A stretch of 64,000 nucleotides of DNA, taken from contig CM054115.1 of assembly GCA_028673005.1 (NCBI GenBank), positions 54,573,738 to 54,637,737 of the forward strand, in the 5' to 3' direction. The notes under the pieces were generated by a model, which searched no databases, was not told the origin of the DNA, and saw nothing but the letters and a program-made list of their open reading frames with translations. The stretch comes from Tanypteryx hageni. Its lineage: Eukaryota > Arthropoda > Insecta > Odonata > Petaluridae. The translations under genes were made by a program, and so were the position numbers. Of the stretch, positions 35,066-47,915 are shown in pieces (the stretch's first letter is position 1; each line of letters opens with the position of its first letter).

Positions 35066-35599
35066 GTTGAAATCTCGAATTCGATTTTGTCACGAAAACA
35101 ATAGGTATTTTCTTCTACACTGCGTATGGAGAAAGTAAAAAATATTTTCATTAGCTTCTGTACTTGACATTAAAAGTCACAGTTTATGGTATGAAATTAT
35201 TTTTTAAACAAGAAAATGATATTTCACGAACAATGATTTTCCTGTAAAATGTTAAATCCTCTAATGCTAGGTCTTGAAGTAACATGAAATATTTGGCCGA
35301 GTTGGCGCAAAATTATGGCTATTAGCGCAGTTTATGGCATCATGAAAACGCGATTTAGAAAATTCGAAAAATTTCCTACAATATTTATTAACTTTGTCAC
35401 TCGGAAGATAAAATATAATTTCGTATAAATCAGAGAGACCGGTTTCTTTGCTTGGTCATAAAGTCATTATTTGCCACATACGTGCGCTTACGCATAAATA
35501 GGACCAGTACGTATTCATAATAAAAATACACGAGCAAAGAATAATGCATACATCCGCATGAACATTAAAACATCTAACCTGTTAAGCCAACGCATTATC

Positions 35600-37620
35600 C
35601 GTAAAGGCGTGCACAGCTATGAAACAAAGAGGGTCACCGTCCTTGCCAACGCAATCCCTCGCGAGTCACCGCCCTCTGCAATTCACTTTCTACAACTACA
35701 ACGCGTTCAGAGAGAGAGCGAAAGGCCGTAAAAATGCCCGGAAGGAGAGAGTTTTTCCTCCCTCTCTTGTATTACGTGTTTGTTTTTCGAGACCGCCGCC
35801 TCCTTTTTTTACGTTTTTACGTATCACACTTGTAGAATCTGCGTTTTTTTCTTCTTCTCCCCTTTCGTAGTGACGGAAACAGTAGTAGTGGTGTGGACGA
35901 CTGAATGACTGACGTAGTCTCGCTCTGCAGTTGAGGGGTATCTATTGGTGGCGGACGGGGAAGTTGTAGTACTACTACAACCCCTTGCGAGCCTTTTCCT
36001 TGCAGAGGTAACCCACAGAGACTTCGGGACCTTCGTTTATGTGTTCTCATTGAAGTTTGCGTATCTCTCTCTCCCCATTCTCCCCTCCCTCTTCCTCTGT
36101 CTACGACGTTATATCTGGATCGTAAAAATGCCTTCTCTCGAGTCTAGGTCGTAAAACTACGTCCTCTCCCTCTGTCTCTCAGCGCCTACCTTTTCCTGCT
36201 GACCCGGCATACACATGGCCTCGGTACGAGGGAGTTACGGGGGATTTTAACCTGCGCCGATGCTTAAGGGTTGGATGGGAAGGAGTGAGGATTTGGTGGG
36301 GTATCTGGAACCTTTCGAATGGTGTCGCGGAAGGGAGAGGCTGAGGAAAAGTGGTCGGAGGAGGAGGGAGGGTGAGAAGTGCATTCGTGGATATACGAGT
36401 GGGGCGGAAGGGGATGGAGGAGGGTGGAGATAAAATTTCAGCTCATGCTCCCGTCCCGCCCTCGCGTACTCCTCCGGTTGATGCTTTTGTGAATTTTTTT
36501 CCGGGAGGAAGTTTTCGGGGTTTAATGGCGAATCTCTCTTATTCCTCCTCCTCCCACCCTCCCTTTTGCCAACTATTTAGTCTTTGTTTCTATTTTACGA
36601 CCGCTTTTCGCGTCTGTTTTGGTTGTTTTTCGGCTGTCTTTTATTTCCTCCTTCACACGTCGCTGTCATTTTCTTTACGCTTTTGGTGGAGGGGGAGTTC
36701 TTTCTTCCTTAACTTTTTTGTGTTTATTTTTATTTCATTATTTTGCGCCTCGTTCGCTTGCAAGGTTATTGGCAAGGAATGCATCTAGGGCGGAAGGCGG
36801 AGAGAGAGGGAGAGAGAGAAGTGGGAAAGGAGAAGAAGAGTAAGAAGACTTTGGGAGAGGAGTGTTCGAAATGCATTCCTTCGCCATTTTTCGCGAATTC
36901 GGAAATATCGCCCGTTAAATCCTTTCTCACGGCGCTCATAAAATAAAACAAAAGCACCCCGGGATGCGTGCATAAAAAAATTTCGATCTTCATCCTGCGC
37001 CATTGTTTCCGCCATCTTGTTCGCTCCTTTCCTTTTATTCTTTTTTGCGATTTTTATATTTTCCTCTTTTATTCTTCTGTGTGTAAGATTTTTATAGAAG
37101 AGTTCGCGTGCGCGTTTTCTGCCTTGTTTGCGTGTGTCGTCGCTTTCAAAGTTCCTTTCTTCGGCGTAATTTTGCACTTTCTTTTTTTCCCAAAAAATAA
37201 GGGTCAAAACAGGTTTGATAGCGCGTGAGGAAGTTTTCGGGGAAACAGAAAAAAAATCGTTTTTCATGATCCGAGTATTAGTGCCTACACCTTGTTAGTT
37301 ATGAATTTGAAAAAAAAACTTAATTACCCGAAAAAGAATAAAATAAAAAAATGAAATGAAATGACGGAAGCGTTTCCCCGTCAGTCGGAGGTGAAATAAT
37401 CCTCGTTTTTATGATCGCAATAAAAACGGGAAGGAGTCGTTCCGACAGCGTTATCGCCAAAATTTTTCGACGGCGATTTCCTTTTTTTATCCCGCCTGGT
37501 AACCTTTTTCGGACGAATCTTGTTTTTTTCCGAGCGCTGATTCCAGTCGACCGTGCGGGACATCGGAAACGAATATTTATCGCAAATAGTTGGAAAATTT
37601 CGATCTAGATGGGAAATAAA
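35600..37620. other. GC-richer region, promoter-like texture, no supported exon
   Basis: Base composition rises relative to both flanks, and CG dinucleotides and TTTTTCG runs become common, as in the 9-13 kb region. Open frames exist on both strands (for example 36351-36788 + and 36785-37267 -), but they are Phe/Ser or Lys/Arg-rich with no domain and no clear splice partner. It could be an alternative promoter or 5' exon of a gene whose coding part lies elsewhere. Confidence 0.3.
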
Positions 37621-38457
37621 GTGGTTGACTTAGCTGATGGTATAAAAATGGAGCACGGTAAATATTTCACAATAGGACGCATCGAAAAATGATCTTATTT
37701 AAGGTTTGCTTACTTTTTACAACAATCTGCGTCGAAATTTTATCACAGAAAAATGTTTCGGTGTAACGTATTTCAACGCTGTGCATTTTTTGTCTGTTTG
37801 ATATTACTGTAACTGATCCAGAGGCCATATTATTATTATATGGAATTTTTAGAAAGAAAATTAAATCATGCATCGAGAAATTGATTGCTGCCACCCGCTT
37901 AAATGTATGGGTAAAAAATGAGAGACAATGCCGTATTTAAACGACGCTCCGAAGAGTAAAGATAAACATGTTAACTGTTATTTTTTTAAAGATATAATCT
38001 GTAAATATTTGTGTTTTTCAAAGGAATTATAAAGTATATCAAGGTGGGAATAATTTTAAATTTATTGATCAATATCCGCGTTTAGTCGCACCTATATTAT
38101 AAAAAGCGTGTTTGCAAATCAGCCTGCCTGTAGCCCATTGTCTGTGCGCTTCTTTATGGGCGAAACGGTTCAGCATAATTTGATGAAATCTCGCAATTAC
38201 ATATATGTAGTATTGCTAAAAATAGATGCGTTGTTTAAATTAGCCATATCACGCACCAATGGAGAGCGTTTTTTGTCGGCGTTTACTAAATGTCTACTTA
38301 TTATATTTTCTTTCCCACTGTGTCTCTAGTGAACGTTTTAATATATGGAATTTCATGCCGAAAATTAATTTTGACAAAAGTGATAGGCTGATAGAAATAA
38401 TTGACCCGAAGATCGCTATGCTGATTGGCATAAGCTGTAAGGTTATTTTGGAAACAG
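37621..38457. other. No gene seen
   Basis: AT-rich. The segment at about 38160-38230 (ACGGTTCAGCATAATTTGAT, then GAAATCTCGCAATTAC) resembles one unit of the 147-bp array at 29.6 kb, but too loosely to annotate separately. Confidence 0.45.
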
Positions 38458-38781
38458 GAGAAAAATTCTACCATGACCGGACATCTAATCCGGGTCTTCC
38501 ACTGCCGGGCGGACATTATACCACTGAAATATCGAAGCAGAGAAATTCTCCCGTTTCAGAACAGGAATTTTCGTATTTGGGCATGGGCTAGCCAAAGTAG
38601 TATCAACTATCCCCAATGGATTTTCACCAGGAGATAAATCGAAGAAATACCAATTCCTCTCAATTAAGAAAATCCCTGTTCTGAAACGGGAGAATTTCTC
38701 TGCTACAATAGTTCAGTGGTATAATGTCCGCCCGGCAGTGGAAGACCCGGATTCATGTCCGGTCATTGCAGAATTTTTCTC
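38458..38781. repeat. Large palindrome: 115-bp inverted arms, 95-bp spacer, built on a SINE
   Basis: 38458-38572 and 38668-38781 are inverted copies with only a handful of differences. Shared blocks include GAGAAAAATTCT, TGACCGGACAT, CCGGGTCTTCCACTGCCGGG, CGGACATTATACCACTGAA and AGAAATTCTCCCGTTTCAG. The spacer is 38573-38667. On +, the right arm has an A-box-like TGGTATAATGT (38717-38727) and a degenerate B box GGATTCATGTCC (38749-38760), followed by GCAGAATTTTT. This is the layout of a tRNA-derived SINE. The identity of the arms also covers sequence upstream of the SINE head. A transcript of either strand would fold into a hairpin of about 115 bp. Confidence 0.92.
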
Positions 38782-39269
38782 TCTATTTCTAAATGATTTT
38801 CAGAAGATGTGATGTTAACTTGGGTCGGCCTTGCAACCATTACAGATGGTTTCCTGATTGATATGAATACAAATCGATTTTTTATATATACGAATATTCG
38901 TAAAGACTTTTTTATCTCGAGACCGTTAACGTAACTCGTCTTACAATCGCCTTATTTGCTCTTCCAATTTCTCAATACGAACTGAAAATCACGGTTCCAA
39001 AAGACTGGAAGTACTCACCTAACCCATGAACTCGATATAATTCACTTCCAGCCGTCCCCTTCCCTTTAGCGCAAACTTTGGAAGATGATTTATCCTCATG
39101 TACGGAAAAAAGAAAACAATAAATATTTTCAGAAAATGAATCGGAATGGAAGGTCTCAAAAAACTGTCCCCATTAATTCCGAGATTCCTTCATCCGGACC
39201 TATAATCCTCGAATAGCATAACCCATAAAACCTCAGAGAGAACATTTTCACTGCAGCGGAGACAAAATC
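38782..39269. other. No gene seen
   Basis: AT-rich spacer between the palindrome and a pyrimidine tract. I see no motif. Confidence 0.55.
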
Positions 39270-40095
39270 TACCCTTGTGTGTCCCTCCTTCGCCCCTACC
39301 CTCGCCTTCTCTCACTCTACCTGCCTTCCTCTTTCCTTCCACCTCTCTCCTGATGTGTCTCAGCCTCCTTCCTCCAGCCTCCCTCTATCTCCCACCTCTC
39401 ACTGCCTCTTTTCTTCTGTTTCTCTCTCCCTCTCAACCCATTTGTCCTCTCCACCTCTTTCATTTCTCTTTATATCTCCTTCTCTCTTCTCTCCCTCTCC
39501 TTTTCTCTCTCTCCCCCCCTTTCTCTCTCCCCTTTTCTCTATCCTCTATCTCTATCTTTCCCTCTCTCTCTCCATCTTCCTCGACTTCCCACTCACTTTC
39601 TCTCCCCCTCTCTCCATCTTCTTCCTCGGCTTCCCTCTCCCTTTTTCTGCCCCCCCCCCTCTCTCTCCATCTTCTTTCTCGACTTCCCTCTCCCTTTTTC
39701 TCCCCCTCTCTCTCCTTTCCATTTCTCCTTCAACCCTCTCACCCCATTTCTCCTCTTTCCACCTCATTTCTGTCTTTATATCTCTCTTTCTTCCCCCTCT
39801 CCTTTTCTCTCGCCCTCTCTTCCTCTCTCTTTCCATCTCTATTCTTCTCTCTTCCTCAACTTCCCTCTCCCTTTTCTCCTCTCTCTTTTTCCATCTGTCA
39901 TTTAACCCCTCTTATCCCCTTTTTCCTTTCTCCACCTTTCTCTCTATGCGTCTTTCCTCTCCCTCTCCTTTTCTCTCTCCCTCTCGTCCTTCCTCCCTCT
40001 TCCTCTATCTTTCCATTTTTATCCTTCTCTCTTCCTCAACTTGCCTCTCCCTTTTCTCCTCTCTCTTTCTCTCCTTTCCATTTCGACTCCCATCC
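39270..40095. repeat. Long CT-rich pyrimidine tract
   Basis: More than 800 bp of CT/CCT/TTC-rich sequence with loosely repeated blocks such as CTCAACTTCCCTCTCCCTTT. Two + frames of about 275 codons stay open across it and encode only Ser/Leu/Phe/Pro. They are artefacts of composition. Confidence 0.95.
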
Positions 40096-41720
40096 CTATA
40101 AGTTTTAAAGGAGTTAAGTAGGATAGGGTGGGTATAGGTTGCCATGGCATAATATCCTCTTTTTAACAATGCCAAACTCCATCAGCATCACAAAGACGGT
40201 CATATCAGCGCTCGTACCTCGCCGTAGGGATAAGTGCAAGTTTTATAGTTAGCGAGTACACCTCCATCTCCCTCCCTCCCTCATCCATCCATCGTTTTCC
40301 ACATGGCAACACCCATCCCTTCGCACCGCCCCATCACAACCCCATCTCCCCCGCCTACTAGCTACCACCTTTAAAACCTCCCCCTTCCTGGAAGTGCGAC
40401 GCATCGGAAAGCGTCATATTCCGCCTCCGTGGCGCAGGCCGCTCTAGAAACCGCTGGAGCATAAATCTGCAGGTCTCTCTTCTCCCTGAATTGGTGGAGG
40501 CTGTAACGGCCTCCTCAGCGCGGCGATGGTCACATGGCACGCTCGCAAAACTTGATGGCTTGCCTCGTTAGGGTAAGGTTTTCGACACTAAAATTTCCAG
40601 GGTAGGAGAATAAAATATTACGCATCTTTCTCTCTCTCTCTCTCTCCTCCTACCTATCTCCTTCCATCCTAATCTCTCTCTCTCTCTCTCTTCCTCTTTT
40701 CTCTCTCTTTCTCTCTAACCTATCCGAATGCTTCAAATTCGGAGAAAATTTTCTGCCAGCTGTCTCCTATTTTAAACGGATCAGTAAACGTATTTTTTGT
40801 TCCAATTAGTCTTTTTATGTGAGAACCGCCCGTAGGTTTACGTTTTGAATGAGAGTTAAGGGAAAGTGTGATCCCTACTACACTCCATAACACGTTCTAC
40901 GTCACGCGTGTAGTTGTAGTACTACAGCGAGAGTCCAAGCTGGGGTGGAATTTATCACAAGGATGACGTAGCTCGTTTTATGGGCAGTTGGATGGATGGA
41001 CTTCTCTCGCCCCGCCAGCCGTAAAACTGCAGCCTCCGGTGTAAGCACGTCTTCCTTTTCCTAAAGGGCTGTTAATTTATCGTTCTTTAATTCATTGCTA
41101 AAAGTTTTATGTATTTTATTTCCTACGTTTTGGAACCATTAAGTATAGATAAACGTTTCTGAGAATTTTATCAAACTAATCTTTTAATTAAAATCTTTCT
41201 TCATGACTAGATAGTTAAAGTAAAAATAAATAAAATTTCGATGTTTACTTGCATTTTTTCATGAAAGGTAAACAGTTTAAACATACTCAAGAATAAGCAC
41301 TTTAATACCAAACATTGAAGAAACGCTTAACTTAAATATGTGTCTCTAATATCCATAACAATGATACGAAAAACCAGTTGCGCATTTCGGTTAAAGTGCA
41401 GCCGTCTACATTCACCGAAAATAGAGTCTAAAAATAATTTCATAACCTTGTTATGGCTAGTAAAATCACCAAAGATGAGTACTTACTTTTTCAATTTTTT
41501 TATATATTAAAGTGCTTATTCTTGAATTCATTTTCAGCCATAAGATGAGCTCGAACATTCTCTAGTGAGTTTAAACACGTTAAATAACATTGCATGGTGG
41601 AGCGATAGAAGTTCAGCAGATAAAAAACGTTCCACGTTTCAAAATTGGCGTAACGTAATGACAAATGAAGAAATCTCCTAATAACCATAAAAAAATAAAA
41701 AGGAAGTATGTACTCGCACA
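40096..41720. other. No gene seen
   Basis: Mixed sequence, GC-richer at 40300-40560, where a GTGGCGCAG motif resembles the start of a pol III A box without a B box. A second CT tract covers 40620-40725. The remainder is AT-rich. Confidence 0.45.
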
Positions 41721-41815
41721 CCGGGTTAGGAGAAATTACTCCACGCCAGAGACCGAACACTCACGCAAAGTCACACACTCTCCGGGTTTAGGAGAAACTA
41801 CTCGACGCCAGGGAT
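41721..41815. repeat. Partial 61-bp tandem duplication
   Basis: CCGGGTTAGGAGAAATTACT followed by CCACGCCAGAGA (from 41721) recurs at 41782 as CCGGGTTTAGGAGAAACTAC followed by TCGACGCCAGGGA. The two copies are about 61 bp apart, diverged at several bases. Confidence 0.8.
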
Positions 41816-41954
41816 CCTTTTCTCACACACGTAAAAAACACACGCAAACAACCAGACACGTGTACTTACTTTTTGAAAAACGTAACGTATCGAGAAACTT
41901 TGAACGGCGGAGGAATTTTGATTACTTCAACTGATAGACGCGTCAAAACTATCG

Positions 41955-42237
41955 TAGGGGTCGGCAACCAAGTGTAGCACGCGGAGATATTTACATGGCA
42001 CGATATTTCAGGAGAAGGATTCCAAAAAATATGTATTTTCTAATGAATTGTACTTTCATTTAAAGTGTAATCCGTAATGTAATACTGCATTACCTTCAGG
42101 AATTTTTATTATGTAAGAAACACCTTTCGTAAGGGTTTCGGATCAAATAAATTTCAGGGTGGCACGCGCGGAGTGTCACAAATTATGAATATTGATAAAG
42201 GGTGGCACCCGATAGAAAAAAACGTTGCCGATTCCTG
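41955..42237. mobile_element. hAT-type MITE, 283 bp
   Basis: The left end is TAGGGGTCGGCAAC and the reverse complement of the right end is CAGGAATCGGCAAC. The CAGGGGTCGGCAA type of end is familiar from hAT (Charlie-like) elements. The right flank CTCTAGCG fits the TCTAG-centred target preference of that group. The left flank AACTATCG shares 5 of 8 bases. The interior contains repeated TGGCACG/GTGGCAC motifs (near 41994, 42160 and 42201) that may be subterminal binding sites. There is no coding capacity. Confidence 0.8.
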
Positions 42238-42245
42238 CTCTAGCG

Positions 42246-45200
42246 TTTAGCCTGAGCGATTCACTTTCGCGTTACCGCAGAGAGCAGCATCCTTTATTTA
42301 AGCCGATAGGTGTTATCTCCGACTGGTGACAGCAGGTGTTATACGCTCTACTACAGAAGAAAACACGTTGTTTTCTCGCTCGCATATGTTCGAAACCAGA
42401 GTCTTGAGAAGAAATGAGCCACTTTTTTCTTCGCTAATTTTATCCGAGTTTTTAATAACGTTTATATTAGCTTCGCCTTTATAATTATGTGGTTGGTCTC
42501 TAATATGCCATGAAATGGTTATAATAACTTTAGATCATTAGCGATCCCCATAATAGAAACCTACGGTTAAAAAAATTTTGGAATCCCAAAATCGAAGTAT
42601 CTCCTACTGGATAATTTGGTTGTTTTCCTCGTTAGTGCACCGATATAAAAGCTATATTTTTTAATTTTTTATTTTGTATTAATTTATTTTCGACTTCACT
42701 ATGACGACATCTTTTCACCACCGAGGAATTGTTTTGGGTAATCGAGCGTTATAATGGAGGTAATACGGTAGAGGAAGAAATGATGGCGGAGATGAAGAGG
42801 GGGGAGTAAATGCAAAAGTTCTCCAAAACTCTTTACAGGTTTTACAGCAGCATATTTATAGCTCAACCGACTGCGTGAACTTTTTATTTTTTTAAGGCGT
42901 GCGGTTTAGGAGGAGAAGGAAGAGAGAGAGAGGAAGAGGAAAGAGAGGCGAAGGGAGGGAGATGAAGGGAGGAAGGAAGTAGAGAGAGAAGTAAGGAGGG
43001 AGGGAGGAAGAGAGCGCCTATTTCTTCCTCGTCCTCTTCCAGTAATTAAATCCGATGGCCTTGTAAAATTGGAGTTTTACTGCCGGCTCTTTTGAACTGC
43101 TAGGGACATTTTCTCCCTTTAAATGTTAGAGGCAGGAAGGAAGAAACTCTCGCTAATTTTATATCGAGATCTCGAAACGCTTCTCCGGAAGATAAATTTC
43201 TCCAAACTTCCTTACTCCAGGTAATTGTGCAATACGTTTAACGGGAGAATTATAAAAGGTTTTGTGTCCAAAGCGTGGGAACTTCCATTCTATTTGTTTG
43301 AAGTGCCCTCGATTAAATAAATGCCAAGCGATGGATGCCACCACGCAGAAACATATATTGGCGTTTTTCTCGAACTAAGCTCTTTTTTATCCAAATACCC
43401 ATCTCAACCTATGGTTACGTGGATAGAAGGAATCGTATAGCTTAAGAGGCCAGACGTTTTGAGACAATGAAATTCAACTATACCTTCGGCCATTGATTTA
43501 TACATGCACATGCTATTTGTTCTTGAATTCAGCCGGAGATTCGTCTTGTTGAAGATCGGAACGAATAATGAACATTTTAAAAAGCGTTACGGTACTTTTT
43601 TCGCTAATTGACTCACTTCGAATTCCGAGGCCAATTTTAGCGTCTATGTAAATTATTTTTTTTTCCGAGTCTAAAATCAAAATTTCGTGGCATGGACATA
43701 GACCGCTTAAAAATGGCTATTTTTTTGCACAAAACCTTCCAAACTCTCCTAATTACCAAAATAGGTATGGGTGCTCTCAGAAAAGTAAACATTTTGAACG
43801 GAAAGATGGCTCACCCTATCCGAAGTGACCTCCGACGGGTGACATCCTCATAACTCTTGCTCACACTAACCGAGGGAATAATTCAGTTCGACAACCCATC
43901 CGCGCAGCTGTATCTTGAAAAATTCAACACTTGTTCGTCCTGCAGAAATAAAATGGCTGCTGATTCTTGGAAGGTACTCGAGATCATGCAAATGAGAAAT
44001 ATGAAGAATTCTAGCCAAGAATAAAACAGCTTGAAATTCGTTGATGAATAATGGGATCCCAGAAAGCAGTATTAGTTATCTGATTCTGTATCGAGATAAT
44101 TCTAAACACGGCAATCTAATTGTTTTCAATACCGGATTAATAAAACTCGCACTGCGACCGGTTGAATTCAGAGGACAGTAAAATGAAAAAAGATGAGGAG
44201 AAATAAAATTGCGATTTACTTTATATTTCACTTTATCACAATGTTGTGATTTTTTATTTTCTCTGTTTGTCAATGGTGCCTACTTATTTTGTTTACATGG
44301 GATGTTTCCTGCATCCGATAGAGCCTGCAGGATTCGTTATATGAAAACTTAGATTTCTTATTCTAATTCCCCTCGCTAATTCCGTTTTTATTGAATGAGA
44401 TTTCGTCTGATAGCAGATAGTTTATTTAAAATTGCATATCAGAAAAAATAGCATTCATAATATTGGAATTTATCACGAAACCGTGCTAAATGTAAAACGA
44501 TAACGAATACCAATCATTTATATAATTTTGATAGAGATGTTTTCATACGTAAATCATACAAACATATAGGTGGGGAGAAAAAGAGATTTTAAAACTTATG
44601 AAGGTTTTTTAAGATGTTTAGTATGGTTTTATATTTTAAAAGTTTTCTACGGATATTATATTTGTTGGATAGTCTACATATTATGTGCCGTTACTTAATT
44701 ATTATAACACTTATCAAGCTTCATTCATTAAATTCGAAATAAAAAATATTTTTTTCTAAAATTTACTTATTCCCGGACCATAAAATCCTATTCAAAGGTG
44801 AATTATAGCTTCGGACAGACATTACTATTACTTCCTAACATTATTCCTTCTATTTTGCCGTTTTGAAATATAATAATTTACATGATAACACACTAAATCG
44901 AAATTTTAGCGTAACATAAACGGGAATTAGATAGTGCCACGTGATTCAATTCTCTCAAAACATTTGCAGCCTTCCTTGCGCCGAAAAATTGTTCTTGCCG
45001 CAGTGAACATTTTAACCATTTAAAATAAACTCAAATTTGAAGCGAATGAATTGGAAATAAAATAATGCGCGATGTACGTCTCACCGACACAGCCTCGCGT
45101 AATATTTGTGATGCAATACTAGTTCTGTAAGCGCAAAGAGACGTGGGGGGGGAGCAAGCAAAAATATTTCCCGCTGCACTTCAAACAATAATATACCTTG

Positions 45201-46309
45201 TCCATTCAACCCTGACGTCATTAAAGCGAACCGGAGCAACGAACCCCGCGCAATGAAAATAACCTATCGTGCGAGCGCTGAGGCGGCAACGTCATATCGC
45301 CGGCCTAAAAAAAAGGTGTACTACTCTCTCTCTCGCTTATTCATTTTAGTTCTTTTTTCCCCCGCCGAGGCGCTCGTTTTAATTTCTTTACGCTTTAGCT
45401 CCCACATTTCTCGCTTTTCCTCCCGTTCTCTCATTTCCTATCGCACTTTTTCCTCTCTGTCTCTAATCTTCCATTGCGTTCGGAGCTATTAATCATGACG
45501 ACCATTTCTTCTTCGATTCAAACGCCCCTTCACGCCACTGCTTAGTACTACCTCCTACTCCCCTAAACTTTAGCGAATCATGTTTTTTTCTGTTCTTTCC
45601 TTCTTTATGGTACACCTTCTCGCTATGTCGCGTTTCTACTCTTCTAGTTTTCCTCCATCTTTTATGTCCCTCGCGTTGCTAAGCTGATTTTTCACAAACC
45701 ACCACGCCCCTTTTAATTGCATCCCCGTGACGGTTATTCCTTTTTTCCATCTTTTTCTGTCTCAATCATTTTTGTTTTGTCCCTCCGTTTATACTGTAGA
45801 CATTTTCTGTCTCATCTTACACCTTACGAGATTGCTATTCTGCTTGGATTTCACCTACTCGTCCTCAACGCCTATTCCGATATCTTACATTTCCTCGTTT
45901 TGTTAATATAATTCCGGGCCTTGATGATGAATCCGCCGTCATTTCCTTAAGTTCATCGATATCTTATCCACTTCTCTATGTCATGCCTTTTCGCAAAACG
46001 TTCTTCTCCCTTGAGCTTTATCACTCCTCTCCACTTCATCCCTTCGCGTCGTTATGCGGCGAGTTGATGAATATTACTCGAGTCGATTCCGTACCCTTTT
46101 TTACACCCCTACACCGTACGTTCCTGCAGTATGGATTTGCTCTTCACTTCCAGAATCAAAACGGAATACGGCGAGAGAGAGAAAATTGGGATGCGAAAGA
46201 AAAAAAAGAAAACGCATTCTCTTCTGCTATCTCTCACTCTCAACCTACATTTCATTCCTCTAGCGCTATTGATCCGATTTCGCTCGGACTTCACTGCCAC
46301 CTATCTTCT
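42246..46309. other. No gene seen; one GA tract
   Basis: Mostly AT-rich. A GA-rich tract occupies 42905-43015. From about 45240 to 46309 the sequence is pyrimidine-rich, with GC content above its left flank and a texture like the leader region, but I find no exon with splice support. Confidence 0.45.
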
Positions 46310-47915
46310 ATCCTAAAACCTCGGCCTCTCCTCACTCTCTTTCTCTCTTCACCACACTTTCCTCTCTCCACCTACCTACCCTGAAAACACCTCCCTTTCC
46401 CTCTCTTTTGCATGTATTTTCGTCCTATGTCACATTTCCATTTTCTCCTCTCCCTCACCCTCCTCTGTAGTCCTGGAAACTTTTCTGCATCTGAGGATAC
46501 CTTTGCCTCTCCCTCTAAAACTCCGTTTTTGTCCCCCCCCCCTCTCTCTCTCTCTCTTCATATCTCCTTCCTCTACCTTTTTCTCCCCATCCCTCGACCT
46601 CTCTCTCTCCCTCCCTGCTTCCCTACTTCGCTCCATCCTCCCTTCCTCTCTTCATATCTCCCTCCCCTACCTATTTCTTCCCCTCCCTTCCCCTCACTCC
46701 CTATCTCTGCCTCTCCGTCTCTCCCTCACCCTTCTCCCACCCTCTATATCTCCCTCCTTCTTCCTATCTCCCTCACCTACCTAATTCTCGCCCTCCCTAT
46801 TCTTCCCTCTCTTTCTCTCTCTCCCTCTCTCTCTCTCCTCCTACCTATTTCTCCCCTTTCCTACCTCTTCCTCCTCTCCTTCTCTTTCTCCATATCTCCC
46901 TCACCTACCTATTTCTCAGCTTTCCTCCCTTCCTTTATCTCTCTCCTTCCATTCCTCTCTCCATTTAACTTTCTCCCTCTATCTCTCTTCATCCCTCTCT
47001 CCCAATCCCCCTCTCTCAATCCCTCTCTCTCCCACTACTCCCCTTCTCTCTCTTCCCTTCTCCTCCCATCTTACTTTCTCCGAGACTACTACTATCCCCT
47101 CCTACCACTCCTACCGTTGCCACGAGGTTCATATCGACCGACTCAGCTTCCCTTTCTCACTCCCTCCTCTCCTCTCGCCACCCAGTTCCTTTCTCTCCTT
47201 CTATCTCTATTTTCCACCCTATCTCTCTCTCTCTCCATATGTATGTCTATCTTTTTCTTCCTCCTCCTACCATCCTACCTCTCTCGCCCTCTCTTTCTCT
47301 CGTTTGGATAACTATCCTTTTCCCTTCCTCCAGCTTCTTTGCTCCACGCAGTCCTTACCTTCCCTTCTCCCTCTCCGCCTCTTCTGCTCTCCATCACCTC
47401 CTCTTCTACTCTCACTCTCCTACTTCCCTTCCAGCCATCCTCTTCTTTTTCCTTACATAGCTACGGTCGCGACCAGCACCAGAGAGAATTTTCCTTTTTT
47501 TCCTTAAAAAAACATTCGATGAATGTTCACAGCAGCAACCGTTGGCGCTGACTGTACCGATATCCCCCTTTTCCCTTTTACTCCCTCTGTGTACGTGTCT
47601 TTCTCTCCTAAAATTTCTCTTACTCTCCTCCTTCCCCTTCTCTCTCGCTTTGTCCCATCCTTTCTCCTCCCTCTCTCTTTCTCTTTCTCCCTTTCTCTCT
47701 TTCTCCCTTTCTCTCTTTCTCCCTTTCTCTCTTTCTCCCTTTCTCCCTTTCTCTCTTTCTCCCTTTCTCTTTCTTGCTCCCTTTCTCTCTTTCATCCTTT
47801 CTCTCTCTCTCTTTCTTTCTCCCTTTCTCTCTCTTTCTCCGTCTCTCTTTATCTTCATCTCTCTTTATTTCCTTCCCTCGACCTCCTTTCCCCTTATCTC
47901 TTGATCCATCCCTCT
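46310..47915. repeat. Very long CT-rich tract with a 16-bp tandem core
   Basis: Pyrimidine-dominated sequence runs from 46310 to 47455 and again from 47565 to 47915, interrupted by about 100 bp of ordinary sequence. Between about 47690 and 47830 it becomes a tandem repeat of the unit CTCCCTTTCTCTCTTT (16 bp) with small variants. The 299-codon + frame and 148-codon - frame across it are compositional artefacts. Confidence 0.95.

Noticed and set aside
39275..40108. Two overlapping + frames of about 275 codons
   Set aside because: Only Ser, Leu, Phe and Pro repeats generated by a pyrimidine tract that cannot form stop codons. No domain, no splice context.
40421..40480. tRNA-like GTGGCGCAG sequence
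   Set aside because: No B box follows at tRNA spacing and no cloverleaf can be drawn.
46412..47311. 299-codon + frame and its minus-strand Arg/Glu shadow
   Set aside because: Same compositional artefact in the CT tract.
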